Part shown: piece after piece, positions 1-11,741 of the stretch
Layout: each line of letters starts with the position of its first letter
Position numbering within the stretch: position 1 is the first letter of the stretch
Assembly: GCA_021442155.1 (NCBI GenBank)
Contig: CM038222.1
Coordinates: 20,284,923-20,348,922, forward strand
Source: Cymbidium sinense
Taxonomy: Eukaryota > Streptophyta > Magnoliopsida > Asparagales > Orchidaceae
Length of the DNA stretch: 64,000 nt
Direction of reading: 5' to 3'
Position numbers and translations under genes: made by a program
Notes under the pieces: model-generated
What the model saw: only the letters and a program-made list of their open reading frames with translations
Told to the model about the DNA's origin: nothing
Databases searched by the model: none

Positions 1-3000
1 AAATCACCCATGTAAGTTGTCATTTCCATTCCTTAGCCACTTGGTACTCTTGCAATGGTCCACCTAGGCACCTAGGACACTACCGAACATGACCCAATGG
101 GTGGTTGGGTCTGCCATGACCCATGGGAGGTGAAATCACCTCACCCTTCTCATTGGAGCATTTGAAACCCGTAGGACACCCATGATTCCTCAATGGTAGC
201 CACCTCCACACCTTCAATCAAGCAAGCCAAGCCAACTCACCTCCTCCCTGCCACCCACGACTCCGAGATGGTGGACCACTATAAGCCAAATCCGTCATCA
301 AGATGAAGGGGATATACTCCTCTTATTTCCACTCAAAACACAAAATCATTCCTTAAACCCCTAGCTACCCAAGAGGACCCTATAGAGCCGTTCCCTAAGT
401 TCCCAATCTCATTCCTCTATCAAAAAATGCCATTCCTGTCTATCCCGAAATAAGACATTCCCATATCCGACCAAACTTCCCCATTTCTCCATCAAACTCA
501 AATTAACTTTGCATTTACCTTCCCTATGTTTCTTCGAGCAAGAATGAATCATCTCCCTTGCTTTTTGAGCACTAGAGGTGTGACTGTGATCAAAGCCAAG
601 CTCTAAATCATTGGTTCATGGCCTTCTAATGAAGGTCAAGGAATTGATCCAATTGCTGCTCAACAGAGCTTTATCTCCACTAGATGAAGCTTCCTCAATC
701 GTTCAAGCCACTAGTCTTGATCTCTGATAAGGTATGCTTCCAAAAATGATCCTTAGATAAAAATGGATTTAAGCTTTTTAAAAAATACTTGCATCTCGTG
801 TAATTTTGATCATTGGATCCCATCTGATCAATGTCATGAAGGTGTGGGATCCTTTTGGAGTTGATCCGAGCCCGAGTAAGCTAGGATCAAGTGAGTAGTG
901 GTGGATGGACTCCATTCTCCGTCACTCGCATGATGTTGGATCACGTATCGTCCTTTCTACATGATTGAAATGGATGGTTGTTATTAGATCTGCTAAATCG
1001 ATCTAATTTAATCTTATTAAGTTATGGGATTAATCATAGCCATTCAATCTTAAATCGGACGATGAATGAGAAAGCACATCACACTTACCATCATGTAAAA
1101 TGAGATAAGTTTTAAGTAGCCAATCCCCCATGTGGAAAGCATCTTTGCGTCGAATGCCATGTGCCAACATGATTAGGCTTTAATTAGGCTTATTTAATCA
1201 TTTTTAATGGCTAAAACTTCTAAAAATTATAAAACATCATAGAAAAACTAAAATAATGCAAATAAATACTTATTTTAAAGGTATTTTGTAGGAGAATTAA
1301 TTAAAAATGATCTTAACTATTTTTTATCATAATTAAGTTTTAATTAAAGTTTAATTACAAAATTAATTAGCTTTATTACTCTTTAATTACTTGAGCAATT
1401 AATCCCAAATTTTGTGGGTTAATTTTGCGGAATGACTTCTACCTCCCATGATTTTCCTGGGATTTATTGCTCACTTAATTAAGAAGATTGACTAATTAAT
1501 CCTTAACTACTCTTTTAAGTTAATTAATGATTAATTAATCCCATGAACAATAATAAATTAGCTAATTATGTTTATTAATCATTGTTTAGGATTAAGTGAA
1601 CTAAGGAATAAGGTTGGGACCCCTTTCCCTAAGTTCATTTGACCCTTTTTTAAAATTAAATTAATTAAATCACTTAATCAAATTGAAATCATAATCACAT
1701 TAGACCTTAATTAATTGAATCATGGGGTAGATCTTTAAGAGTTTAATAACCTAAGAGAGTTTAATGAAATTATGGTTAGTCCACATGAGTGGGAAAACCA
1801 TAAGAGTAATTAATTAAGTCCCTTAATCTAATTAACAATCAATTTTTAGCTAATTGTGTTAGGCTCTTTTCATTTCCTAGGATCATTGCAAATTTATTCT
1901 CCATGCATATCATGTTGGCTCATAATTATTTAGTTAATTACTTTAAGGTGACATAGGTAAGAATAATTATTTCATCTAATTGAGGGTTCAACTTAATTAA
2001 CACATAAAATCAATTTAATTACATTTCCTTAAATTAAATTAAATTAAATCACTAATGTGGGAAGGGGTTTAAAATAGCAAGTAATGATTTCTCTTCTCCT
2101 CTTTAAATCAAATCAAATCCAAAACTTAATTAATAAAGAAGCTTTTGTTTGCCTTAAATAATCTTATTTGATTTGATTGTCCTTAAGAACTAGTTTGGTT
2201 GAATAAATCACATGCTTATATTTGACTATTCTCCTTCCAATCATGTTAAATTTCATATGTCATTTCAATTCATGCATCCATCTTTTCAAAATCGAGTAAA
2301 ATAAAATGGATTACTTTATGTAATCTTGCATGTGTTGATTTAATTTAATATATGCATGGTTATTATCACTATTAAATCCAAATGTATTTTTCAAAAGCTT
2401 ATAAATGAATAATAATATGAGTTATGATGCTAGTTATAAATACATAAGAAATGCATTTTCTTATAGCTTAAGTGTATGAATTTTAGGTTCTTTTTTCCTC
2501 TATTCATGTGTTGATTTATATAAGATTGAATGGTAATGGATATATATTCTGGTCATCCCAGGAACACGAGGCTTTAGCTAGCCCTAAGGAGGCCATTTGA
2601 TTACCTCACTTCCCTAGTTTAACAACAACACGTACCCATTTGATTTCATTCTTATGTATTTCAACAATAGAATATGGACTGAGCTTTAATTCATATATAT
2701 AAATGATTCAATAAAAAATATACAATCTTTGAATGGTTTTCTTTCCCTCATTTATGTATTCATCCATGCACGTCTAAGAAAAGCAAGTATATAGTCTGGA
2801 CATCCCCAGAATATGAGGCTTTAGTTAGCCCCAAGGAGGTCATTTGATTTCTGCACTTCCTTGGTTTAACAACAACACATATGTCATTGTACATGTATAT
2901 GCATATGTATATGATTAGTGAATCAAAATCTCATTTTACATTAAAATTGCATGCATTCATTGAGAGTGGTTGAATTAATTGGCCATATGATTTGGAACTT

Positions 3001-5780
3001 ACTTCCTATGTTCATGTATATGAACATATATTTTAATGCTAATGGGTATATAGTAGACATCCCAAGAATACAAGGCTTTAGCTAGCTCCAAAGAGGTCAT
3101 TTGATTACCTCACTTCCCAGGTTTAATAATGGCACATGCCTATTTCATTTCTTTCTTATGTCCTTTTTGTATAAGAATTTGGATAAAGTTTTAAATTAAT
3201 ATGTTTAAAAAATTCAAACAAATAAAGTATAAATTCTAAACATACACATACATTGATCATTTAAGTGTGCTAAAATATGTTACATGTATAGATATACTTA
3301 ACATTAAATCATATGCATGTTACATGTGATGGAAAGGAATGATTTAATATATGTCATGTGGTAGTAATTCAATTAAATTAATCTTATGATGCCTTTCATT
3401 TTGAATAGGATTATTTAAAGTGAACCTAAACATGGGATTAACTAAATCATTTAATAAGCCATTCACTAAAGAGAATTAAATCAAATTAATATACTTTAGA
3501 AAGTGACTTAAGGTAGGGATGAAAGAGGGCAATCCTCTTTTCCTCTTTTTATTACACTTAGTTGCTAACTGTAATCAAATGAAGCAAAAGAAAACACAAT
3601 TTAAAATTCTCAAATCAATTAAACTATTTTAAGTGAAATCAATCTTTCATGTTAAATTGAATCCTTCTACACATAGAAAATACAACACTAATGCTTAACA
3701 AGACTTACCACAAGCCTTAATACACACATTAAGTCACCACTTATAGCTCTAAGTGAGGATGGTGTATGATGTGATATATGATTTTTTTTTGATGCATTAT
3801 TTTAGATTGGATGTTAGGGGTATGCTTGTGATAGGCCATGGAATATTAGCCTAATCATGTTTTCTACAAGGGATTATGCTTAAGGGATGCTTAAAAATAA
3901 ATGTGAATGCTCTTTTTGCAGGTTGCTTAAATCCTTAAGCAAAATCAAAGTTATGACAGCTGGGCTTAGTTACCCATATGTAGGGTACTAAGTCCAAATT
4001 ATAAATACAATTGCTTGGGATTATATGTATATTTAGAAAACATCTATTTTGCAGATGTAGTTAGATTTACTTTTCCCATAGAAATTTAATTTTTGTGATA
4101 GGAATTAGGATTAGTGTCATGGGGGATTAGCATGAGCAGTGGCCAGAAGGCTTTATCCTAGGGTGCTTTATGATTCCTTTGAACCAAGCACCATCCAAAT
4201 CAAAGAAGGAACCAAATCATAAATGAAGATATGAAGAAAGAAGACCCCCATAATATTTAATACAATTATAATTATTTTTTCATATTCCAGGATGTATAAG
4301 GGTAGAGCTCGACTACCCATCTTTGCTCTCTTTGGGTTGTATGGAGGTGCCCGACCACACCGACCTTTTATTCTTTTATGATAGTTTATATAATTGTTTG
4401 ATGTTATGTTTACATTGTGTATTAGGATGACATGCTTTTCATAGTTTCTTAAATGATTGATGCTTTAATGTATGGCTTGGATACGATTAGGCTTTTATGA
4501 TAAAAGTAGCTTTTCTACCCAACTAATCACTCATAACTAAATTTTAAACTGCTCATAACCTCATCATAAATCCTAAGACATAAATAATATAATTCAAAGA
4601 TTTAGCAACCCTTTTGTTGTATGGTTGTATGTTTCACGTCATGCATGCATATTCTTTCTCTCTTGAACATAAAGGATCTCCATCCTTGCACGATAAGGGA
4701 ATGCTTGACCTGTGGGGGCATCCCTTGAAGTGGAGAATGACTTCTTCTAGTTGATTTCAGATATAACCTATTTCATCATGCATTTAAGCATAAGAAATCC
4801 TAAAGCCTCTGTCAAAATGATGTTTCTAAAATGAAATAAAATTTGAAAATATTTGGCATCTATTGATTAAGTCATATGCTCATACCACTCATGCTCTAGT
4901 CTCTTAGGGAGTGTGTTTAAGACTTTAGTCTCTTTCTAATTAAATAGCTTCCCTAGCTATCTTGCAATTCATAAGACTGGAATACATGGTCTTAAAATCA
5001 TAGGAGGAGTTAGCAGGAGGCCACTCTAGGCAATTATAAGTACATAAGTTAGGCAATTTATTCTCTCTTGTGGAGGTAAACCCTTATGTCCATCTGTCGC
5101 TTAGATTTAGGTCATGCTTTAGATCATACTAAAGCTCCTTAGATTTAGGTTCTGAGGTAGCTATTTCCTTTGGGCTATGAGCATAAATCCTCACCTCTTA
5201 GGCATTCCCACAACCTTATTTTGGTGGATCATAAGCCCTAGTAATCTAATTAAATTTCAACTCAAAATATATAAATATCCTCAACTTCAAAATTATAAAG
5301 CCCAACCATAGGATAGGTTGGAATGTTTATTAGGCTTCCTAGTATCATAAGCATTTCCTACTTATTTCATTTGGATTCCAATCAAAATTCTTCTCCTTTA
5401 ACTTTCTCAATTGATTTTCCAAATACAACCAATCTTTTGATAGTCTAACCTTTAAATCCGTGGAGATGATAATTGTCTACTTTAATCGAGAGTATTCTTA
5501 AGAAATTTTATTTCCAAAGATGTAATTAACTATAAAGTATTACCTCCATAGGGAACTTAAGAACCTAGTTTAATATAAACCCTACTTAATTTATCCATGT
5601 AAAGTAGGGGAGAAATCTCAAGTACATTCGAAGACCCATCAAGCCTAAGGAGTCCTTATTACGTGATTAGCTCTAATTTAGGGTGATGTCTCTATCTTTT
5701 GAGATAGTACATCATACCTCAATCTTGTATCCGATCACCTCAAAAAGTATCCCCCTTATGATCTCCATGGTGTCCCCCCC
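1..5780 (-). mobile_element. Ty3/gypsy LTR-like non-coding region, copy A
   Basis: This AT-rich stretch has no reading frame of note on either strand. It is a repeat: 1-760 and about 1,650-2,640 match 31,414-33,065, with copy B lacking the roughly 0.9 kb between. Three tandem cores lie inside (2,541-2,640; 2,789-2,880; 3,047-3,145). Protease and gag remnants on the minus strand follow directly at 5,790-7,991, so in element orientation this region sits 3' of the protease, where pol and the 3' LTR should be. I see no reverse transcriptase or integrase. I infer a very long LTR and/or untranslated region of a Tat-like gypsy element with most of pol lost. LTR termini were not identified, and the low-coordinate end is outside the window. 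Confidence 0.6.
2541..3145. repeat. Three tandem ~250-bp repeats inside the LTR-like region
   Basis: Three cores of about 95-100 bp start at 2,541, 2,789 and 3,047, about 250 bp apart. Each reads TATAT...CTGGACATCCC, then a GAGGCTTTAGCTAGC-like stretch, AAGGAGGTCATTTGATT and CACTTCC...GTTTAACAACAACAC, followed by AT-rich spacer. Copy B keeps only the start of the first unit (32,989-33,065). Confidence 0.8.
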
Positions 5781-5787
5781 CCCCCCC
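5774..5787. repeat. C14 homopolymer run
   Basis: There are fourteen consecutive C on the plus strand, at the 3' side of the protease remnant on the minus strand (G14 in its sense). It may be a slippage product, and its exact length is prone to sequencing error. Confidence 0.85.
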
Positions 5788-5789
5788 GC

Positions 5790-6138
5790 ATCCAAAATAA
5801 AGACCACAAGACCCTCTCTCCTTGTTCATTGAATCCTCTTAACATCATCCTTTCTTTTTAGGGTTTGGAGATGTTGATCCTTAAGTAGGCAAGGGATCTT
5901 AGACTCATAATGTTGACTGATACGCTTGGGTCAACCAAAACTCTGGATAACCTGTATTTGCAAACATCCACTCTAATGTAAAGAGGCGGTTATGCTCGAT
6001 CATCCCTAGGAGTAATTCTACATCGCTGAATGTAACTCCTAAGATGTCCTTCGAGTGACTTGCCTCCACTTTAGTAGCAATCAGCTGAGCTAAGTATATC
6101 TCTAGATCAAGTAAGGCCTTGATTAGAGATTTCCTCAT
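5790..6138 (-). pseudogene. Ty3/gypsy aspartic protease remnant
   Basis: The minus strand encodes the retropepsin segment that follows the gag linker in plant gypsy elements. The open stretch 6,138-5,905 contains ASHSKDILGVTFSDVELLLG and MIEHNRLFTL, matching the usual (I/L)GITFSD..L..G..HNRPL block before the active site. After a frame change, the minus strand near 5,940-5,895 reads RVLVDPSVSVNIM, the equivalent of the family active-site block (VLVDxGSSVNIM), with the catalytic Asp present and the following residues altered. It continues as GFNEQGERVL until the G14 run. The frameshift and the stops after it make it non-functional. It lies downstream of the gag linker ORF in the same element. 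Confidence 0.75.
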
Positions 6139-6260
6139 CTCTTTAGATAAGACAAGGGCATCATATATGCTTAACTTAGATGGAAACTTTCTAAGGTGAG
6201 CTAGAACATTGTAATCAACTCTGCATTGGTCCCCATAAGCATATCCATGGGAGGAGTATC

Positions 6261-6722
6261 CTATAGGGGGGCTATCTGCTCACTCAAACTAATGACTTGC
6301 TTACCATTATCCTGATGTGCTACCATAGGAGGTAGAACTTTGCCACTGCGTAGGTTGACTACAATGTTTTCTTGGAATGATGAGCTTGTGAAAAGTTCTA
6401 CCTTCTCATCGAGCATACCTACAGCTTCTCCTATGAGATCCTCAGAGTAAGTTAACTCCAAGTCAATCTCAAGAGGTGAACCTAATTGATTTAGAGAAGG
6501 ATAGTCTGACTCTGAATTAAAAAGGAAAGGATCAAAACTATTAAAGCTATTATTTTTATTTAGACTCGGAGAGCTTTCAATAGGAATAAAATCAAGAGCA
6601 TCAGAAGTAGACAATATATAAGTAGAATCAACTTTCTTCATTAATTTCCTTTTGGGTAGAGGTACATGATAGAAATCAAGTAAGTAGAGTGAGGGATTTA
6701 GTGCCCTTATTTGCAGATACAA
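6261..6722 (-). pseudogene. Ty3/gypsy gag-protease linker ORF
   Basis: This 153-residue open stretch on the minus strand is rich in Ser, Asn, Asp and Leu. Near its end (residues 123-132) is NLRSGKVLPP, the hallmark of the spacer between gag and protease in plant Tat/Athila-type gypsy polyproteins (usually TRSGKVLPP). It ends about 120 bp before the protease remnant. Gag remnants lie upstream on the same strand. No membrane segment or catalytic motif is visible. It is a surviving piece of a polyprotein, so its ATG is not a true start. Confidence 0.75.
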
Positions 6723-7069
6723 TGCTCTTGGTAGAAGAGGAGCTAGTAGAAGAGGTGGTGGTAGCTTGGTGGAGTACTAGACTGACGGTGGCTATATGGA
6801 CTATCCCTAGCAAGTATGGTGAGTTGGTGGGCTATCACCATCCCTAAGTTGTCCTTCGTAAGCAAACCTTCCTTGGTGTTGGAGGTTTGAGCTACTTTAG
6901 GCACCTTCAAGGAAAGCTTCTTGATCTTAGAAATGATCTTCTTAGAGGTTTGGGATAGGGAGATATCCTAACCTTCTTTGGTCTTAAGAGGATTGCAAGT
7001 ATCCCCAATGATTACTCTAACAGAACTAGATGGTTGTTCTAATAATTATTCCTTAGGGATAACTATGGC

Positions 7070-7991
7070 TCTCAACTTGTAGCTGCACTCAAGCTAGTCC
7101 TTAAAAGTGATACAATCCTCTCATGGTCTAACATGGTGGGTGAGCAAGCTAGGATCATCGTTCTTGCCCACTTCCTCCAGCCTCTTAGGCTCTGATAATT
7201 GAAAGTCAGGTTTCTTTAAGATATTATTAAAGATTTTCCTAACTACCTCCCTCTTGAATTAATATGGCATAATCAATCTATCTACAAGAGTAGTTGCAAA
7301 GTAGTTACCTCGTGATGGATATGAATACCGCTGTTGGGTAGGCTACTAAGGTCATGGAAATGGTCATTGTGGTGGCCGGTAAGATGGCCAAGGTGGTGGA
7401 AGAGGAGGTGGCAAAGGAGGCTACTAAGCTCCTAGTCATTGATCTCTAGCTGGTTGTTTCCCTCTGTTCACTGGCACAACTATTCCTAGCTTCTTCTCAA
7501 ACACCTTCTACAGCTTGGGCCTAGATGATTGGTTGAGAAAGGGTAAATATATGTAGGCTAGCCGCCTTGTTGATTAATTTCTCGAATGTTTTGATGGTAA
7601 AGCCCTTAAGCATGAAGGCGAAGGGCCATGAATATTCTTGAGAAGAATCTCAATGCCAGGCTCTTCGAATGACTATGGTTCGCATTTCATGCATAGGTTG
7701 TGTCACCTGAGAATGTAATCAATAAGGGACTCATTGAGTTTCTGTTTCTCTACAATGAGGTCTCCTACAATGACCCTCTGTTGTGCTCCATCAAACCTAT
7801 TGATGAAGAGGTGCTCCAACTTAGCAAAAGTCTTCATCAAATTTGGCGTTGTATCAATCAAATGCAACACCTAACAAACTACTAACTAAAGTGGAAGGTA
7901 CGTTCGCCAGTAGCAACACTCAGCAAATGTGTACAATCTATTATGGGTTCCCACTACATCAAAGATCTTGAAGGATGGCGGAACAAATCCC
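7070..7991 (-). pseudogene. Ty3/gypsy gag remnant, truncated at the satellite junction
   Basis: Reading the minus strand down from 7,990 gives GFVPPSFKIFD (family: fPxFDGtgDP), then LIDTTPNLMKTFAKLEHLFI, INRFDGAQQRV, LNESLIDYILR and EEPGIEILLKNIHG. This follows the order of the retrotrans_gag core domain, with in-frame stops; one TGA stands where the family has Trp (LR-W-NL). Further on, 7,200-7,090 reads KRLEEVGKNDDP and EDCITFKD, which fits the region around the C-terminal knuckle, with its Cys and His mostly lost. Gag begins only bases from the TAAA satellite at 7,992, so its N-terminus and the 5' LTR are missing. Confidence 0.75.
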
Positions 7992-8704
7992 TAAATAAAA
8001 TAAAAATTAAACAAAACCAAAACCTAAAAAAATAAACCTAAAAATAAATAAAAAATAAAACCTAAACCTTAACTAAAAAAAACCAAAACCTAAAATAAAC
8101 AAAATAAAATACACGTAAACCTAAACTAAAATAAACTAAACTAAAATAAATAAAACTTAAACCTAAACCTAAAATAAACTAAACCTAAACCCTAGAATAA
8201 ATGAAATAAAATAAACTAAAAATAAACCTAAACCTAAACTAAAAAAAAAAAAACCTAAAAAATAAACCTAAAAAAACCTAAAAAAAAAAAACCCATAAAT
8301 GTAAAATAAAAATTAAAACCTAAACTTAAAAATAAAATAAAAATAAAACTAAATAAAAAAAGTAAACATAAACCTAAACTAAACCTAAAAAATAAACTAA
8401 AATAAAAAAACTAAAATAAATAAAACTAAAATAAAAAAACCTAAACTAAAATGAATAAAACTAAAATAAATAAACTAAACTAAATAAAAATAATAAATCA
8501 ATATAAAATAAATAAAAAATAAAATAAACTAAAATAAATAAAAATAAACTAAATAAACCTAAATAACACTTAAGATTAAAATAAACTAAAATAAATAAAA
8601 AATAAACTAAATTAATCTAAACATATTGATTTACTTAATTTTTGAAAAAATAAACCCTAAACTCTAAACCATAAATCTATACCCTAAACCCTAAACCCTA
8701 AACC
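7992..8704 (+). repeat. Telomere-like satellite segment 1
   Basis: This is an A/T-rich body of CCTAAA, CTAAA and TAAAA variants, starting sharply at the broken gag. It ends with the closing motif at about 8,622-8,645 (ATTGATTTACTTAATTTT) and then a short CCCTAAA block (8,650-8,704) into which LINE copy 1 is inserted. The plus strand carries almost no G. Confidence 0.93.
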
Positions 8705-8756
8705 ATCAAACATTAATGATTTACTTTGGTGACGGACCTAAATCTGAATAATCATC

Positions 8757-8972
8757 ATGGAAATGAGAATGAAATTTGCATTAATGGTGTCACAACCTCC
8801 TTCTATTACCACGAGTGATATCCATGTTAATCCAATTTCTCAACCTAACTTTGATACCGAAGAAGGAGAAATCACCATTAGGAATGCTTTGGCAAATACT
8901 GCTCCTATTCTGAATATCACTAACCACTCCCTTTTTGATGGAGATACATTGGACATAGATAGGCCTTTTTAA
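8757..8972 (+). pseudogene. Possible LINE ORF1 remnant
   Basis: This is a 71-codon open stretch near the 5' end of LINE copy 1, about 90 bp before the endonuclease frame. It includes an acidic DTEEGEI motif and Ser/Thr/Pro-rich sequence. Its position fits the end of ORF1 or the ORF1-ORF2 junction, but no RRM or zinc knuckle is visible, so the assignment is by position only. Confidence 0.35.
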
Positions 8973-9063
8973 ACTATTATTAAAAAATCCCTTAAAGCTA
9001 GAATGTTAACTAATAGCTCCAATAGAACCACTGATCTTCTAACTTCCCACAAATAATTGCTTC

Positions 9064-9441
9064 ATGCTCTTTTTCTTCACCTTCAATTTTTTGTTATCTC
9101 TTTTCTTTTCCTTCCACCTTATTATGATCAATTTTCTTATTTGGAATGTTCTATTGGGACTCTCAGTCAATAATCATGTTAGCCTTTGTCTCACTCATAA
9201 TATAACCTTACTTGTTGTTATTGAGCCATTCATTCACTCTTCTAAGATCACCCATGTTGCTAGAATGCTTGGCTTTCAAAATTTCTTTTATAATATTAGT
9301 AATAAAATTTGGTGTTTTTGGAATAATTTAATCAATATTTCTATCTTTGATGATCTCGAACAATTGGCTAATGTTCAAATATCATTGGGTGAATTTCTGC
9401 TATTGGTTCCTTTATCTAAAGCTTTTGATAACCTCACCTAG
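9064..9441 (+). pseudogene. LINE endonuclease N-terminus fused to RT
   Basis: This 125-codon frame opens with a hydrophobic run, then MINFLIWNVLLGL, corresponding to the family's (I/L)xWNvRGL start of the EEP/APE-type endonuclease. VVIEPFI (family: LLEPf, with the conserved Glu) and MLGFQNFF...NISNKIWCFWN follow. After about 85 endonuclease residues (DDLEQLANVQIS) the frame passes directly into LSKAFDNLT, which is reverse transcriptase motif A. The rest of the endonuclease and the first part of RT have therefore been deleted without loss of frame. The stop follows a TAG where LINE copies have Trp or Cys. Confidence 0.8.
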
Positions 9442-10140
9442 GATTTCCTCTTTCAAATCTTACATTTGTTTGGGTTTTCTAATAATTTCATCCGCCTCAT
9501 CAAAAACTATATTACCAATGCTTGGTTCTCTATTATTATGAATGGTGAGTCCCTAGGTTTCTTTACTTCAAGGCATGGCTTGAGACAAGGAGACCCTTTC
9601 ACCCTCTCTTTTTTATTATTGTTGAATATCTTTGAGGAGCTTCGAATGATCTTTTCAATAAAATCCTACCATGTTTTTTAAAACTCATGGTGGTCTCCTG
9701 TTTCTCATCTCCTTTGATGATTTTATAATCTTTGCAATGCCTCTATTCAGCACATTAAAACTATTAAGAACCTTTTAAATGAATTTGGCAAAGAAAGTGG
9801 TCTCTTTCTCAATGAAGGAAAATGTTGTTTCATTCCTTCCACTAAAATCTTTACCAATAGGCTCAACCAAATCTCCAGAATTATTAATTTTTAGCAATAT
9901 CAACTTCGTATTAATTATCTTGGGGCTCCGCTTTTTAAAGGTCAGAAAAGATCTCATATTTTTGATGATCTTATCCAGAAAATCTCTAATAAAATTTCTA
10001 TTTGGGAATTTTATTTACTCTATTTCGGTGGTAGGCTCACCTTGATTAAAGGCATTCTTAATTCCATGCCTTTATATCTTATCCAAACCATTGTGTCGAC
10101 CATTTCTCATTAATGAATTGAGCCTCTAACAAATTTTTCT
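9404..10140 (+). pseudogene. LINE reverse transcriptase (broken)
   Basis: This is the RT domain of LINE copy 1. Motif A reads KAFDN (catalytic Asp), then a stop and DFLFQILHLFGFSNNFIRLI. HGLRQGDPF, the classic RT B motif, lies in the 9,466-9,681 frame. The C motif near 9,709-9,720 reads ISFDDFII where the family has F(A/V)DDF, so the two catalytic Asp remain but the frame shifts just after. The block near 10,000-10,100 matches the GGRLTLIK...LNSMPLY element of plant LINEs. It aligns with 58,280-58,960 of copy 2. Confidence 0.85.
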
Positions 10141-11270
10141 CTAATAACTCTTTTAAAAGAATGCACTGAACCTCTTGGTCTAAAAGTTGTGGCACTCTCA
10201 CTAAAGGTAGTCTTGGATGTAAGCCAATCAAAGAAGCTATCACTGCCTTTTACTATAAACTCTGGTGGAATTTTAGGAGTAAAAATAGTCTTTGGGCTAA
10301 TTTCATGACTTTAAATATTGTCAGGGTGAGCACCCCCTCATTTGTCCCTATAAAGTGGGAGACTCTCTTGTTTGGAAAATACTTTGTTCTGTCAAATGGG
10401 ATGAAAAATCCTTAATTTTTTGGGAGATTAACTCTGGCTCCTCCTTCTTTTGGCAAGATAACTGGAGTGGATGTGGGTCCATTGACGACTTACTCTCTAC
10501 CCATTCCACTGCCGCTATTAAAGTAAAATCTTTCTAGCATAATAATATGTGGAACAATAGTAAGCTTACTGATTATATTCCTTCTTTTCTCTTAAACAAA
10601 CTTACTACTATTCCTATCATTGCTACCAATCAAGATCAGATCCATTTTAAGCTCTCACAGAATGGTGATTTCAACTTTAAAAATGTTTGGCTTCACATTA
10701 AAGAAACTCATGATTCTTCCAATGTGTTTCTCAAACTTTGGAATAACACTATCCCTACTTCTTATTCTTCTTACTTGGCTTATTTTGAAAAAACTTCATC
10801 CTGTTGACTCCTTGTTATGGGGTAAAGGTTTTCAATTACCTTCAAAATGTCAATCCGCTTTCACATTGAGAATGTGAATCATGTCTTTGTTAACGGGCCA
10901 TTGCTTCTAAACTTTGGATTTGGTATGATGATCTCTTTAACATTATCATTTTCAATGGCTCTAACTTTATATCAACTTCTTGAAGTTTATTTTGACAACA
11001 CTATTAAAGTTCACATTAAAGTCATAAGCTATCACTCTTATTTGGTTCATATGGTTGGGCGAAATGATGCAAAACATCACGAGATCCCCATGAACCACAT
11101 GAGGATAATTGCTAGAATTAAAAACAAAATTTGTGACTTGTTTAATGCCAATCTCATTCACTACAACCAATTCAAAGGTTGTAAATTTGTGGCCAATAAA
11201 TTGGGTATTAACTTACCGGATCAGCCCTATTGTAGAAATGACAAGATTGTTTATTGGGTAAAACCTCACG
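10140..11270 (+). pseudogene. LINE RT C-terminal connection with zinc-binding (zf-RVT) remnant
   Basis: Broken frames span 10,355-10,537, 10,547-10,807 and 10,847-11,314. Visible pieces are FWQDNWSG, QIHFKLSQNGDFNFKNVWLH (the GdFsvksaW block), KLWNNTIPTSY, and near 10,830-10,900 LPSKCQSAF followed by HIENVNHVFVNG. This order is that of the zf-RVT region linking RT to RNase H in plant LINEs. A related but better Cys pair (KCYCCFHIENVNHVFVNG) can be read in copy 2 near 59,715-59,765. Confidence 0.75.
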
Positions 11271-11274
11271 ATCA

Positions 11275-11741
11275 TACTATTAAAATTAACACTGATGGCT
11301 CTGTCTGTCCTTAAGGTTCAGGTTGTGGTGGCATTTTCAGAAATCTTAATGGTAAAGTCCTATGTGCTTTTGCTTACCCCTTAATTCTTGCTCGCCTTTG
11401 CCGAGCTTATGGCAGTGTACAAAGCTCTTGAGGTTTTCCTTCAAAATGGTTGGCTTAATATTTGGATTGAGGTGGATGCTCTTCTACTGACTGAACTTTT
11501 GACTTCCACCAAAATGAGCAATACTGAATTGTACTACCTTCTCAAGAAAACTAGAGCTCTTCTTACCCAATTTAATTTTAACATCACTCATGTATGGCGT
11601 GAGGGTAATGCAAGTGCTGATTACCTTGCCAATCTGGGAGTTAGATTGGATGGTATAATCTTCTTTGATCAACTCACCCTACCCAAACATTTGTGTGGCT
11701 TGGTTAATTTGGACAATATTGGGCTCTTATCTCAAAATTAA
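11275..11741 (+). pseudogene. LINE RNase H domain (frameshifted)
   Basis: This is an RVT_3-type RNase H at the C-terminus of the LINE polyprotein. The catalytic residues are visible in order: Asp in KINTDGS (about 11,290), Glu in FAELMAVYKAL (residue 6 of the frame starting at 11,388), Asp in NIWIEVDALLL (residue 30) and Asp in GNASADYLANLG (residue 78). A TAA after CP (about 11,313) and a frame change near 11,385 break it. It ends with LVNLDNIGLLSQN. Plant L1 elements with an acquired RNase H are known, and this copy keeps all four catalytic positions although the frame is broken. Confidence 0.88.

Noticed and set aside
1..5780. Reverse transcriptase or integrase of the gypsy element
   Set aside because: No RT catalytic block or integrase zinc finger could be read on either strand, and frames are short. 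Highly decayed remnants cannot be excluded without a profile search.
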